Counted from the first letter of the stretch, positions 25,414 through 33,951 are shown. The stretch is 64,000 nucleotides of DNA from Acinetobacter sp. 10FS3-1 (GCF_013343215.1 NZ_CP039144.1:62001-126000); one strand, 5' to 3'. Numbers and translations are program-made. The notes: generated by a model not told the origin, from the letters alone.

Positions 25414-25605
25414 ATGATCGAAGTATTGCGTCAGGTGAATGCGAAGGATAAAGCTCGCTATTTCGCTCTTGTGGAGGATGAACGCCACCCAATTAGCAAA
25501 TGCCTATACGATCACTTAGGCACAATGGCAGAGCGTACAGACACCATTCACACCACACAACAATGGGGGCAAGCAGCTCCCTATTTTTTTACCTTTAGCC
25601 CATGA
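25414..25605 (+). CDS. possible small protein or gene remnant, 63 aa
   Basis: MIEVLRQVNAKDKARYFALV continues as plausible coding sequence to TTQQWGQAAPYFFTFSP. It sits between a terminator and a T/A element with no promoter and no ribosome site. More likely the 3' part of a lost gene than an expressed one. Confidence 0.35.
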   Translation: MIEVLRQVNAKDKARYFALVEDERHPISKCLYDHLGTMAERTDTIHTTQQWGQAAPYFFTFSP

Positions 25606-25610
25606 AAAAC

Positions 25611-25644
25611 GGTAGGCGTTAAGATTTTTTTAATAAAAAAACAT
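25611..25644 (+). repeat. T/A element copy 8
   Basis: GGTAGGCGTTAAGA, T-run, AAT, A-run. Confidence 0.8.
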
Positions 25645-25675
25645 GCAAATTAATTTTTTAAACCACCGCCTTACA

Positions 25676-25759
25676 TTGACTTATGCCATGTTTTAGGTAA
25701 TAATAATTGTATTCGGAATACTTCATTCCAAGCAGAAAAGCTACTGCATTAATGGCTTA
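25676..25759 (+). promoter_or_regulatory. promoter + H1 + pseudoknot leader
   Basis: TTGACT, 17 bp, AATAAT. H1 GGAAT-acttc-ATTCC; S1 GCAG/CTGC; S2 AAGCT/GGCTT (closing U-G). ATG at 25776. Confidence 0.85.
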
Positions 25760-25775
25760 GATACAGGATTATAAA

Positions 25776-26195
25776 ATGCCTACTTTAACCACCGTTGTTC
25801 TTGTTTCAACTAATGCTAAAAAAACTAAAGGTGTTCTGGTTGATTCAATTAACGATTTCAAATCTGAGGTTTCTCGCGGTGTTCTTTTCAGCACCACAAA
25901 CATATCTGCTGCATGGGTGAATATGGTTATGGAAAACCAACCTAAAGCTGTCGAGCTGTTCAATCAATATATCAGCCGTCACCCATACCTTAAAGATTAC
26001 TACGAAGTTAGCGCAGATCAGCAAAGTATCAAAGTTACAGAACGTGGTGAAAATGCACTGACCTTTAACAGTCATCTGGGCTACTTCCGCAGCATGGGTA
26101 TTTTGAGCTTCCAGAATATCTTTACAAGCAAACCAGACAGCAAGCCGATTGACTATAGCCATAGTGCCGCTTGGATGATCACCTCTCTAATTTAA
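25776..26195 (+). CDS. hypothetical protein, 139 aa
   Basis: Soluble alpha/beta protein (MPTLTTVVLVSTNAKKTKGV...), ending SAAWMITSLI. No recognised family. First gene of a likely two-gene unit with 26254; a GC-rich hairpin without a long T-run lies between them. Confidence 0.8.
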   Translation: MPTLTTVVLVSTNAKKTKGVLVDSINDFKSEVSRGVLFSTTNISAAWVNMVMENQPKAVELFNQYISRHPYLKDYYEVSADQQSIKVTERGENALTFNSHLGYFRSMGILSFQNIFTSKPDSKPIDYSHSAAWMITSLI

Positions 26196-26198
26196 TCA

Positions 26199-26215
26199 CC
26201 GGGGGTTCGCCCCCT
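26199..26215 (+). other. intercistronic hairpin
   Basis: CGGGGG-ttcg-CCCCC; weak T-run (CTTCTCCTTTTC). May attenuate or protect the 3' end rather than stop transcription. Confidence 0.5.
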
Positions 26216-26253
26216 TCTCCTTTTCAAATTTTAATAATTCAGGATAAATAAAC

Positions 26254-26922
26254 ATGATGTTCAAAGAATCGGTTACTCCTAAACGCCCTGCAAGCAACGC
26301 AATTGAATCTTTCCCTAAAATGCGTATTGGAGCTGTTTTATCTGCGGTATTAGGTTACACACCAGATCAGTTCGCAGAGCTTAAAATTAAACCATACAAT
26401 CGGTCTAGTGATTACGACAATCACATGGCTAAAGTGATTGCTCAATCGGATGTTAAAAACTGTCCTAAATGGGCTGAAATGCACGAGTTCGCACATGACC
26501 TCAACGATATAAACCTAAATAGCACTTTGCTTGATGAAGTGCATTTTAATCTGGTTAATACCTATGAATTGATGGATGCGTATATTCGCCAGTTCAAGAT
26601 TTTTGAACTAACTTCAAGTGATGAATTGGTGTTTTATGCGTTTGAAGATCAGGAACAAGAACCAGACTTTAACTTCTACCAATTGTTCTTACTCAATGAG
26701 ATCAACCGTATGGTAGAAGAACAGCGCGATATCTTTTCTGGCATCAATGGTAGCTCATTTATGGCAGTCGTCTTGAGCAATGTTCGACACGGTTTCAAAA
26801 GACGAAAGCTGACCCAACAATGCTTCGATTTGATTGTCAGCCTTCAATGTGGTCTAGCCACAGTCGCCCAAGAATATCAACAGGAATGGGATGGTGAAGA
26901 ATGGACAGTTGATAACGCCTAA
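26254..26922 (+). CDS. hypothetical protein, 222 aa
   Basis: Helical soluble protein (MMFKESVTPKRPASNAIESF...), acidic C-terminus (EWDGEEWTVDNA). AGGATAA ribosome site; no promoter of its own, so probably read from 25676. No family recognised. Convergent with 26963. Confidence 0.8.
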   Translation: MMFKESVTPKRPASNAIESFPKMRIGAVLSAVLGYTPDQFAELKIKPYNRSSDYDNHMAKVIAQSDVKNCPKWAEMHEFAHDLNDINLNSTLLDEVHFNLVNTYELMDAYIRQFKIFELTSSDELVFYAFEDQEQEPDFNFYQLFLLNEINRMVEEQRDIFSGINGSSFMAVVLSNVRHGFKRRKLTQQCFDLIVSLQCGLATVAQEYQQEWDGEEWTVDNA

Positions 26923-26931
26923 GCCTTGAAT

Positions 26932-26964
26932 AAAAAAGCCCTCAAATGAATGAGGGCTTTTTTT
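26932..26964. terminator. bidirectional terminator
   Basis: AAAAAGCCCTCA-aatgaa-TGAGGGCTTTTT between convergent genes. Confidence 0.9.
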
Positions 26965-28987
26965 ACCGGGTAAATACTTTCAAAGCCTTAAATTTTGGAT
27001 GTGATTTATATACCCAGAACTTCTTTTCTTCTTCATCCCATGAAATTTTATATTTCTCTACGATCTCGTGGCTCCCTTTAGGCATATTTAGGTACACCTT
27101 CGGATTATTCACCGGCAACCAATGATCAAATACGTGCGGGTTTGGGTGATCAGAAGGGATATATAACCGTTTTTCCTTCTCACTGTAATATGCACCCAAT
27201 TCCAGAAGCCTTTTTTCTTCCCTATAGTAATAGTTCAATAGGTGATCTGGGTGAATATCTGCACTATTAAAATCATTCTTTGTGACCGCTTCTCTTTGTG
27301 CAAAGACTGATGCAGTTGGAGCCGGGTTTGATACAACTTTTGGTTCATCTAGCGGTTCAAATACAGCTTCCGTTTTCACTTGGACCGATACAGCTTTCTT
27401 AACTGGTTTTGGTGTAGCTTTTTTTGGCTCTTTAGGTGGTGGCATCTGTTTAACTGGTTTTGGCTGTGCAAATTTTTCCAGTTCATCCTTGCTTAGATGA
27501 TGGCTCATATAGACAAAGAATTTTTCTCTATCCCGGTCAAACATAATTCCTAAACGGTTGACGGTTTTAGGGCTGTAGAACCCTTCAAGGAAAACTCGCT
27601 GATTATTCTCCGGGAGCCAGTACGAAATTGCTTCCAGATCGCTATTTGCTGTCGTATAAAATAACCATGTTCCATGCCGGTTCTTAAATGCTCCTAATTC
27701 ACTTACTGCTACTTCTTCGTGATATGACACATTCAAACGGAGTGTATTTTCATTCTCTACGATAAATTCTTTAATGGAGTTGAGTTTAGGGTGTGACCCA
27801 TAGCAGTAGCATTTTCGGGTTTTTGGGTCCCAGATAAGGTCATACTGCTTCTGGATTTCATAGGTTAGAGTAAGTGGTATATCCAAATCTATACGTGGAT
27901 TATTTTTAGGTAGCCAGTGTTTATACTTTGACAAGGAGGTAGTGCGTGTATTCACTCGCCAACCATGTTCTTTGCTGTAGAACGCCCCTATTTTCTTTGC
28001 ATCTTCCTTTTCCGGGATGCTGACGTTGAGCTGTACATACTGTGGCGTAATCGGTATATCCAGATTGCGAGTGAAAGCACTTATATCATCTGGTCCTTCA
28101 CCCGATTCGTCTTGCTTGTTATCAATCCACTTTGAAAAAAGGGCAAAGTTAGGGTGAGTATCTTCTATGGTCCATTTCTTGATTGCTGTATCCCATTTTG
28201 CACCTAAACCTTTGGCTTCATCTTTTTCAATAAAGGGAACATTCAAGATCACTTTATGCGGTAAATTACTGAATATTTTTTCCATGTACAGATCAGTAAA
28301 GCATTTAGTGTAGTTCTCGCCTTTCTCATACACACTGTCTGTAAAGTCCGAATAATCGGCATGTTGTACACATTCAATATGTCTGGCGATATAAGCCTTA
28401 ACAGTTTCCTGTTGTGCTTTACCCAGATCGCCACCATGAAAGAGATAATGCTCTTTTTTATCAATATCCATGCCATAGATGAACATGAAGTTTTGTCGGT
28501 CTAGCCTAAACCGCCCATAGCAAATGATTTCAGGCTTACTGATATCTTCTTTGTAATAGATATTGACCTTGAGTTCGGTAAAGCACGGCGTATATTCAAC
28601 CCCGCCTCTAATGCTGCGGTACAAGCTTTCTAATTCTTGGTATTTTTTTGTGCCGTAGTCCATCCAGTCGATTAACGTGCGGTCTACTACCTTATCGGCC
28701 TTCAATTTAGATAGAACTTGTTTATAAACCCCATTAGCAATATGTCTTGCTTCTTGAGCGTTAAAAATTCTCTCAGGATAACATTTCAATTCTAGTGCTT
28801 TATTATCCTGTTTAGAGATCAGGCATTCAAAAAAATACCCATTAAACAGCCCGGCAGCTTCGACAATTAAATGGCTGTCATATAAACACTCACTAGGCTT
28901 CATCAGCGACATTCTGGATAGACGCACAGATAGTATATCGGGTTCCGACATATTAATTCTATTGGCTTTCAGATTTGATAAAGGCAT
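26963..28987 (-). CDS. multi-repeat DUF5710-like protein, 674 aa
   Basis: After an N-terminal region (about 1-245) come seven related modules of about 45 residues. The best is at about 250-292: ILNVPFIEKDEAKGLGAKWD then TAIKKW, the DUF5710 consensus. Others start VQLNVSIPEKEDAKKIGAFY, RIDLDIPLTL, TLRLNVSYHEEVAVSELGAF, RVFLEGFYSP, LLNYYYREEKRLLELGAYYS and KVYLNMPKGSHE; several are joined by a W-LP-x-NNP linker. A Pro/Lys-rich spacer (about 500-540) separates modules 5 and 6. Tandem modules suggest repeated binding of a ligand or polymer; activity unknown. Alternative start MSEPD at 28951. Confidence 0.75.
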   Translation of the reverse strand: MPLSNLKANRINMSEPDILSVRLSRMSLMKPSECLYDSHLIVEAAGLFNGYFFECLISKQDNKALELKCYPERIFNAQEARHIANGVYKQVLSKLKADKVVDRTLIDWMDYGTKKYQELESLYRSIRGGVEYTPCFTELKVNIYYKEDISKPEIICYGRFRLDRQNFMFIYGMDIDKKEHYLFHGGDLGKAQQETVKAYIARHIECVQHADYSDFTDSVYEKGENYTKCFTDLYMEKIFSNLPHKVILNVPFIEKDEAKGLGAKWDTAIKKWTIEDTHPNFALFSKWIDNKQDESGEGPDDISAFTRNLDIPITPQYVQLNVSIPEKEDAKKIGAFYSKEHGWRVNTRTTSLSKYKHWLPKNNPRIDLDIPLTLTYEIQKQYDLIWDPKTRKCYCYGSHPKLNSIKEFIVENENTLRLNVSYHEEVAVSELGAFKNRHGTWLFYTTANSDLEAISYWLPENNQRVFLEGFYSPKTVNRLGIMFDRDREKFFVYMSHHLSKDELEKFAQPKPVKQMPPPKEPKKATPKPVKKAVSVQVKTEAVFEPLDEPKVVSNPAPTASVFAQREAVTKNDFNSADIHPDHLLNYYYREEKRLLELGAYYSEKEKRLYIPSDHPNPHVFDHWLPVNNPKVYLNMPKGSHEIVEKYKISWDEEEKKFWVYKSHPKFKALKVFTR

Positions 28988-29052
28988 ATCAATTTAACTT
29001 TCAGTTTCCGCAATCCCACTAATAAACCACTATATAACACAATTAAAATCAA

Positions 29053-29345
29053 ATGACTAATGCCATGTTTTATGTTTTTTTGATAATGATGTACACAAGA
29101 AAAATTTAGTGATGTGATTAAATTTAATTTAGCCAATAATGAGTATTATAATTCTCAACATATACCGCAAAAGTGTAATAAACACTGCCCGGTAAAAATG
29201 TCTGGTTTCCTGTGGATTTTTAACTATTTAGAATACTTTACAGTTAAGCTCATGTTTGAGCTACCCCTTGCCAGATCAATTTTCTGGTATATAAACCACC
29301 TTTGACAGAGCCTTTGACCATACTACAAGCTGCTTAACCCTTTAC
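29053..29345 (+). other. gap with a decayed conserved-core promoter
   Basis: ATGACTAATGCCATGTTTTA at 29053, with GATAAT displaced to about 21 bp. No pseudoknot. Before the terminator at 29346 the only frames are short; a 35-codon hydrophobic one at 29198-29305 (MSGFLWIFNYLEYF...) has no ribosome site. Probably a dead cassette, or a short RNA. Confidence 0.4.
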
Positions 29346-29366
29346 CCTGCTAAATGCAGGTTTTTT
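29346..29366 (+). terminator. rho-independent terminator
   Basis: CCTGC-taaat-GCAGG and six T. Confidence 0.85.
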
Positions 29367-29381
29367 AATGCCTGGGAACCA

Positions 29382-29414
29382 AGTAAGCGTTAGATTTTTT
29401 AGGTATAAAAAAAT
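29382..29414 (+). repeat. T/A element copy 9
   Basis: AGTAAGCGTTAGA, T-run, AGGTAT, A-run, ATG. Confidence 0.8.
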
Positions 29415-29442
29415 GCTTCCAAATTTAAGTGTTTGGCTTTCA

Positions 29443-29525
29443 TTGACTTATGCCATGTTTTGCGAATATAATTATGTATATACAAGGCATATTGCCACCA
29501 CGGAAAGCCACCGTATTAAAGGCTG
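29443..29525 (+). promoter_or_regulatory. promoter + H1 + pseudoknot leader
   Basis: TTGACT, TATAAT. H1 GGC-atatt-GCC; S1 ACGG/CCGT; S2 AGCC/GGCT. GGAAGGA then ATG at 29543. Confidence 0.85.
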
Positions 29526-29542
29526 ATTCGGAAGGATGCACA

Positions 29543-30253
29543 ATGAGAATAATTCCATGCAGCTCAACCTCAAATGTTCAGAATGAAATTGCATGTCAGG
29601 TTGATATTGATTTTTTCAAAACTAAGAACGGCAAATTCCCTTTAGACCGCAGTTTTGAGAAGTCTCGTACTGAAACGTACATGGTGATCTTTGAAAACAC
29701 CCCAGAAGGCGTACAGAAGGCAAATGCGGTGTTATTTAATCACCTATTGCGCCAAGTCATGCCGAAGCAGTCTGTTCAAGCTATGCAGCATTTTGGCTAT
29801 GATTCCTTGAATCCAGAACAAACCATCACTGATCAGCAGACTTTTCAGAAATTCCTTTCCCAGATGATGTTTATGTATATCGGTGGGTCCGAGGAATATG
29901 CGTCTTATCATGCCTTTAAGACCAAGCGTACCACTGTCCCATATATTTTCGCGCATGCCAGTTCTGTTCCAGAATATATCGACGAATTTTATAACCACGG
30001 CGCAGACATAGGTTTCTATTGGAATGTACCCCCTACTGAATACTTAACGGCAGATCAGATCGCTGCATATCGTGACCATTCGACTGTTGAAGAACAAGCT
30101 AATTTTGAGAGTGTGATTGATGCTCCTAATTTCAATGGCTCTTATCTAGTCGCTCCTGAATTGTTGACCATGCAATTCAAAATGAATGCAGTTCAAGATT
30201 TTGTACCTATGAACATCATTCAACAGTGCTCAATATTGAAAATGTCAGTCTGA
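29543..30253 (+). CDS. hypothetical protein, 236 aa (paralogue of 32344)
   Basis: The start at 29543 (MRIIPCSSTSNVQNE) has GGAAGGA upstream; the longer frame to 29450 would lie inside the promoter. Shares a segment with the 32344 product (VIFENTPEGVQKANAVLFNH vs VIYENSAHGVAVANAHLFAF) and a common C-terminal block (FVPMNII vs WVPSFNVI), so the two are diverged copies. Soluble; function unknown. Confidence 0.8.
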   Translation: MRIIPCSSTSNVQNEIACQVDIDFFKTKNGKFPLDRSFEKSRTETYMVIFENTPEGVQKANAVLFNHLLRQVMPKQSVQAMQHFGYDSLNPEQTITDQQTFQKFLSQMMFMYIGGSEEYASYHAFKTKRTTVPYIFAHASSVPEYIDEFYNHGADIGFYWNVPPTEYLTADQIAAYRDHSTVEEQANFESVIDAPNFNGSYLVAPELLTMQFKMNAVQDFVPMNIIQQCSILKMSV

Positions 30254-30259
30254 TTCACC

Positions 30260-30283
30260 GCCCTGCTACTGCGGGGCTTTTTA
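30260..30283 (+). terminator. rho-independent terminator
   Basis: GCCCTGC-tact-GCGGGGC and T-run. Confidence 0.85.
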
Positions 30284-30298
30284 ATGCCTGGGAACCAG

Positions 30299-30331
30299 GT
30301 AGGCGTTAAGATTTTTAAAATAAAAAAATAT
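30299..30331 (+). repeat. T/A element copy 10
   Basis: GGTAGGCGTTAAGA, T-run, AAAAT, A-run. Confidence 0.8.
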
Positions 30332-30414
30332 GTATAAAATTTTAAGCATTTGATTTAATTTGATTTACAACAATAGCTTTGAATTACTTTTATTTCCATG
30401 AGGATATAATAAGC

Positions 30415-30768
30415 ATGGTTACTTACTCTATTGCACCAGATGAATCAATCAAGAATCCAACTGTAGATCAGGTAATTAGCAACTGCATTCATGTAGATAG
30501 CAGCAATGAAGCACGTTTATATCGTGAAGCCTATATCGACTGGCACAAAAAACGTAGTCAATTAAGAACTACCGAAAGCGATCTGGTTGATCGAAATGAT
30601 ACCCATTGGGATTATATTTCGGCTAAAATCACACGCTCAAATTTACTGGGTTTCGTCAAAAGAACTGTAACGGACAAGGCTCGCCGTAAACGCTTGATTG
30701 AACTATTTGATTTGAATACTGTTCCAGTAAAACCAGTGCACTTTAAACGTCAAGTTCATGCAGCGTGA
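30415..30768 (+). CDS. hypothetical protein, 117 aa
   Basis: Start at ATG 30415 (MVTYSIAPDESIKN) after a GAGGAT site. Basic helical protein (KKRSQLRTTESDL..., KARRKRLIELF). No conserved-core promoter upstream. Its end overlaps the start region of 30782. No family recognised. Confidence 0.7.
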   Translation: MVTYSIAPDESIKNPTVDQVISNCIHVDSSNEARLYREAYIDWHKKRSQLRTTESDLVDRNDTHWDYISAKITRSNLLGFVKRTVTDKARRKRLIELFDLNTVPVKPVHFKRQVHAA

Positions 30769-30781
30769 AGGATTGAACTCT

Positions 30782-30985
30782 ATGTACCAAAAGGGTGAAA
30801 AACTCGTATTTACCGATGCAGATGCAATCGACGCAATTCTTGAGTTTGAAGAATCGACAGAGAAACCCTTTCTCCAAATCTGGTACAAGCTACCTCATGG
30901 CGGTGAAGGTTCTTTGTTTTCATGGGATGATTTTCGCAAAGCTCGACCAGATGAAGTGGAAGCAGGTCATCGAATCCTGAAATGA
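30782..30985 (+). CDS. small acidic protein, 67 aa
   Basis: Start at 30782 (MYQKGEKLVFTDADAID) is preferred for GAAGGA 11 nt upstream; 30758 is an alternative in frame. Compact alpha/beta (FLQIWYKLPHGGEGSLFSWD). Linked to 30415 by proximity; a terminator follows. Confidence 0.7.
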   Translation: MYQKGEKLVFTDADAIDAILEFEESTEKPFLQIWYKLPHGGEGSLFSWDDFRKARPDEVEAGHRILK

Positions 30986-30989
30986 TGCA

Positions 30990-31016
30990 AAAGCTCCGGT
31001 TTTCGGGGCTTTTTTA
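30990..31016 (+). terminator. rho-independent terminator
   Basis: AAGCTCCG-gttt-TCGGGGCTTTTTT. Confidence 0.85.
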
Positions 31017-31029
31017 TGCCCGGTAAAGA

Positions 31030-31061
31030 AGTAGACGTTAGATTTTTAGTAGAAAAAAATG
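31030..31061 (+). repeat. T/A element copy 11
   Basis: AGTAGACGTTAGA, T-run, AGTAG, A-run, ATG. Confidence 0.75.
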
Positions 31062-31119
31062 TGTTGATTTTTTAGTGCTAGAATGACAGTCCTGGCATCC
31101 AAATTTAGAGGTTTCAACC

Positions 31120-31359
31120 ATGCAGGATGAAGAAAAAGAAATAGCATTGATGGCGGGTCGTGTGCTCCAACAAGCGGGAATTGCAGCAGCTCGCAAAGGT
31201 ACAGTGATGTATGTAGCAAATGACACCATAATGAGTAAGGAGCCAAATAAGCCCCCTGTGGAGATCAAGAAGCTCACCGGTCGCAATCCCCAATTAGCCC
31301 ATAAAATTAAGGCGGGTGTCACCTATAAGCTTAAAAAAAGAAAGTTTGAATCCGAATAA
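31120..31359 (+). CDS. small basic protein, 79 aa
   Basis: MQDEEKEIALMAGRVLQQAG then a Lys-rich C-terminal half ending KLKKRKFESE. GAGGT ribosome site at 31108. No conserved-core promoter was found. Could be nucleic-acid binding from charge alone; no family recognised. Confidence 0.7.
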   Translation: MQDEEKEIALMAGRVLQQAGIAAARKGTVMYVANDTIMSKEPNKPPVEIKKLTGRNPQLAHKIKAGVTYKLKKRKFESE

Positions 31360-31399
31360 TTTCATGCTAGATGCAACCTAGATATTGCCCGATATTTTA

Positions 31400-31483
31400 T
31401 TGACTTATGCCATTTTTTGAATAATAATCCTGTATATACAGAGCAGCAAGCTCACGCAGAAAAGCCACTGCATTAAAGGCTTA
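31400..31483 (+). promoter_or_regulatory. promoter + H1 + pseudoknot leader
   Basis: TTGACT, 17 bp, AATAAT. H1 GAGC-agcaa-GCTC; S1 GCAG/CTGC; S2 AAGCC/GGCTT. ATG at 31501 opens a broken frame. Confidence 0.85.
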
Positions 31484-31500
31484 TACTTAGGAAAAACAAT

Positions 31501-31591
31501 ATGACTATTCAAATTGATGCAAGATCAGGAGTATTGCATCAAGTCTATGCCTAAAGCTGATGGCTCTTTATATCGTATTTTACCGTGGTAA
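31501..31591 (+). pseudogene. frameshifted short gene after an intact leader
   Basis: From the ATG the frame reads MTIQIDARSGVLHQVYA-stop. A second frame starting within it reads QDQEYCIKSMPKADGSLYRI then LPW-stop and looks like the true C-terminus, so about 30 codons of a shrunken gene remain with one frameshift. The promoter and pseudoknot upstream are still well formed. Confidence 0.5.
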
Positions 31592-31611
31592 CAGATCAGA
31601 TTTAAAATCCA

Positions 31612-31656
31612 ATTAACCGGCATTTAGCCACCACAGGAAGCGACCTGATTAAACGA
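31612..31656 (+). promoter_or_regulatory. promoterless, degenerate pseudoknot leader
   Basis: S1 CAGG/CCTG is kept with the GATTAAA linker, but the S2 strands (AGCG vs CGAA) no longer pair. No TTGACT upstream; presumably read from the promoter at 31400. Confidence 0.5.
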
Positions 31657-31677
31657 AATACTCAGAGGAAATAAACC

Positions 31678-32010
31678 ATGACTACATCAAATGCAACTGC
31701 ACCAGTTCAACCAATCTTTGTTCTTGTAACTTACCAACGCCGTAATGGTGATACCGCAACTTCCGCATTGAAAGCTTTTAAAATTGAGCATGGCAATATT
31801 GAGCAAGGCTTGATTGAAATTGACGAGAATATGTTTGACTTGTTCAACTATTGGGATGGTGAAAAATATGCTGACCGTGACATGGGCGACTATTCAGATA
31901 TCAAGGAGCCGTTAAAATCCTTCTGGATTTCACATGAGGAAATCATGTATTACGATCATCACGTAGAAATTCCAGAATTTGAGTATGAAGTGTTGATTAA
32001 GTACCTATGA
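31678..32010 (+). CDS. hypothetical acidic protein, 110 aa
   Basis: MTTSNATAPVQPIFVLVTYQ...; alpha/beta, strongly acidic (ENMFDLFNYWDGEKYADRDM). GAGGAAAT ribosome site. Likely second gene of the transcript starting near 31430. No family recognised. Confidence 0.8.
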   Translation: MTTSNATAPVQPIFVLVTYQRRNGDTATSALKAFKIEHGNIEQGLIEIDENMFDLFNYWDGEKYADRDMGDYSDIKEPLKSFWISHEEIMYYDHHVEIPEFEYEVLIKYL

Positions 32011-32043
32011 TTAAAAAATACCCAATAATTGAGCAGTATATAA

Positions 32044-32063
32044 ACAAACAACCGTTTGTATTT
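32044..32063. promoter_or_regulatory. partial copy of the tetR-type site
   Basis: ACAAACAA-ccgt-TTGTATTT: the left arm is identical to that at 23644, the right arm is half conserved. Confidence 0.4.
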
Positions 32064-32173
32064 TGTTTTTATATCAACGGCTATTGAAGCTAAATATTCC
32101 CTTTGATATAAATGCTCCACCCTTTATATGTATTAGTGTTCAACACACATTAAGCATTACTACTATTCAGAAG

Positions 32174-32215
32174 AAAGCCTTTCTGTTCTCGCGGAAAGGC
32201 TTTTTTTTGTTGCTG
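32174..32215 (+). terminator. rho-independent terminator
   Basis: AAAGCCTTTC-tgttctcgcg-GAAAGGCTTT and T-run. It is 160 bp after the 31678 stop; the region between holds the site at 32044 and no gene. Confidence 0.85.
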
Positions 32216-32242
32216 CAAGAAAATATATAGGCTGTATTTATA

Positions 32243-32327
32243 TTGATCTATGCCATGTTTTAAGCATATAATTCATTCACACAGGGCAAATAGCTCACCC
32301 CGGCAGAGCCACCGGATTAAAGGCTTA
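32243..32327 (+). promoter_or_regulatory. promoter + H1 + pseudoknot leader
   Basis: TTGATC variant -35, TATAAT. H1 GGGC-aaata-GCTC; S1 CCGG/CCGG; S2 GAGCC/GGCTT. ATG at 32344. Confidence 0.85.
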
Positions 32328-32343
32328 TGTATAGGTAAAAATT

Positions 32344-33045
32344 ATGAATACTCAATCTTTAGCTTCTCAGCTAATCGTAGCACCGACTTCAAAAAATGAA
32401 GTTGCCGTATTATTTAATATGTGTTTAGCAAACTTTGAATATGATTCTGAACCCACAGATCGCCTGTACGAATCCAATAGTCATACAGTGGCAGTAATCT
32501 ATGAAAACTCAGCTCATGGGGTCGCCGTTGCCAATGCTCACCTCTTTGCGTTTTTCTTAAAGTTCATTGAACCTCAAGATATACACGGTGAATTGCGCGA
32601 ATCATTGTCTGTTCCACTACTGACCGATCGTACAGAGCCATTCAGCAATATTGAAGAATACAAACTCTACTTGGAACAGCTTGGATATGGTTTAGGACAT
32701 TGTGGTTTTATTGGTGAGGTATTTGGTCATGCGCTGACTAATGATGAAGAACGCTCAACCACTACCCTTGCTTCTCTTGATTACATGAATGAATTTACCA
32801 AAGAATGTTCGTATTGCGCCATAGCAGTCGATTCATTAGTAGGAAACAAGAAGCAGCTTAATCAACTGATGATTAGTGCCTTACGTCATCCAGGAAGCTT
32901 CCCTGGATTTATACTCCCTTTGCATAAAGTTGACTGTATTGCGCTTGGGGAACCAATGATCAACCCAGAATGGATTGCCGAATCTATAGAGTTGCCTACC
33001 GGTGATTGGGTTCCATCATTTAATGTCATTGAGCTGATTACTTAA
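32344..33045 (+). CDS. hypothetical protein, 233 aa (paralogue of 29543)
   Basis: MNTQSLASQLIVAPTSKNEV... Related to the 29543 product across the VIYENSAHGVAVANAHLFAF block and the C-terminal WVPSFNVIEL block; the middle is more diverged. Soluble, acidic. No known family. Single-gene cassette; no clear terminator follows. Confidence 0.8.
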   Translation: MNTQSLASQLIVAPTSKNEVAVLFNMCLANFEYDSEPTDRLYESNSHTVAVIYENSAHGVAVANAHLFAFFLKFIEPQDIHGELRESLSVPLLTDRTEPFSNIEEYKLYLEQLGYGLGHCGFIGEVFGHALTNDEERSTTTLASLDYMNEFTKECSYCAIAVDSLVGNKKQLNQLMISALRHPGSFPGFILPLHKVDCIALGEPMINPEWIAESIELPTGDWVPSFNVIELIT

Positions 33046-33152
33046 TCAGGATAAGGGCTGAAAATTATCGTTTTCCTGTAAAATATTTATAAATCATATA
33101 GTTGACTATTACACTACATCCTTATACACAATATGTTTAACTTAGATCAACA

Positions 33153-33250
33153 TTGACTTATGCCATGTTTTATGGGAAACTACTAAATAGTTTAGTGTAA
33201 AACTAAACTCTAAATATTGCATAGATTCAGGAGCCGACCTGATTAATCGG
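33153..33250 (+). promoter_or_regulatory. promoter + long H1 + pseudoknot leader
   Basis: TTGACT and conserved core, but the -10 is poor. H1 AGTTTAG-tgtaaaa-CTAAACT; S1 CAGG/CCTG; S2 CCGA/TCGG (compensated). ATG only 12 nt after S2. Confidence 0.8.
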
Positions 33251-33261
33251 ACGAGGGAAAA

Positions 33262-33882
33262 ATGGCTAAAGTACAAATTTCAAAAGAAGAAGAATTGGCT
33301 CGTGAAGCGAACCGCGAGCGCGTAAATTCGATTATCAAACCACTAGATCGTCCTGGCTATACTTGCGATTTCTCTATGCGCAATGTACGTGAGCTGATTG
33401 TAGCTCTGCTAAAAGATGAATCTGAACTTGATATGATTCCAGACTTTCAGCGTGGCGTAGTGTGGTCTGAGGAAAAACAAATTTACTTCGTAGAATGTAT
33501 GCTGCGCAACCTATTGCCACGTTCAGCTTTCAACCTGACTTTCAACATGCCGTACTTCTATAGCCCGGTTAAACGCCGTGAGACTGATATTCCAACCAAA
33601 TATCAGAAATTGATCTGTGTTGACGGTTTACAACGCTTCACAGCGATTGAGAACTTTGTACAAGGCAAATTCAAAGTGTTTGATAACCAGATCGGTGCTG
33701 ACGATCTGCGTTGGACTCAGTTTGATCTAGGTCGTAAAACTTTCACTATTAATGTATTTGAATATGATAATACTCAGGACATACTTAACCTGTACCTCAA
33801 CATGAATACAGGTGGTATTGCACACGCTGACACTGAGATCATGCGTGTAAGAGAAATGCTTGCTGAATACCAAAAATCTTAA
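33262..33882 (+). CDS. DUF262 (ParB-like fold) protein, 206 aa
   Basis: The N-terminal half has the DUF262 hallmarks: MIPDFQRGVVWSEEKQIYFV (about 54-73; the family's P-x-FQR-x-x-VW) and LICVDGLQRFTAIENF (about 114-129; the family's DGQQR motif, here with Leu for the first Gln). DUF262 forms the N-terminal half of GmrSD-type nucleases and also occurs alone. With 206 residues there is no C-terminal HNH domain, so nuclease activity is doubtful. A decayed paralogue is at 21816-22363. Confidence 0.85.
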   Translation: MAKVQISKEEELAREANRERVNSIIKPLDRPGYTCDFSMRNVRELIVALLKDESELDMIPDFQRGVVWSEEKQIYFVECMLRNLLPRSAFNLTFNMPYFYSPVKRRETDIPTKYQKLICVDGLQRFTAIENFVQGKFKVFDNQIGADDLRWTQFDLGRKTFTINVFEYDNTQDILNLYLNMNTGGIAHADTEIMRVREMLAEYQKS

Positions 33883-33889
33883 CAATTTT

Positions 33890-33913
33890 ATGGCTCCACA
33901 GAGCCATTTTTTT
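33890..33913 (+). terminator. rho-independent terminator
   Basis: ATGGCTC-caca-GAGCCAT plus T-run. Confidence 0.9.
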
Positions 33914-33951
33914 CAGGTGCATTACGCCCTGCTTGATACAGGAAATAACAA

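Noticed and set aside
29114..29305. 63-aa GTG-start ORF
   Set aside because: No ribosome site, atypical composition; kept only as a note on the gap.
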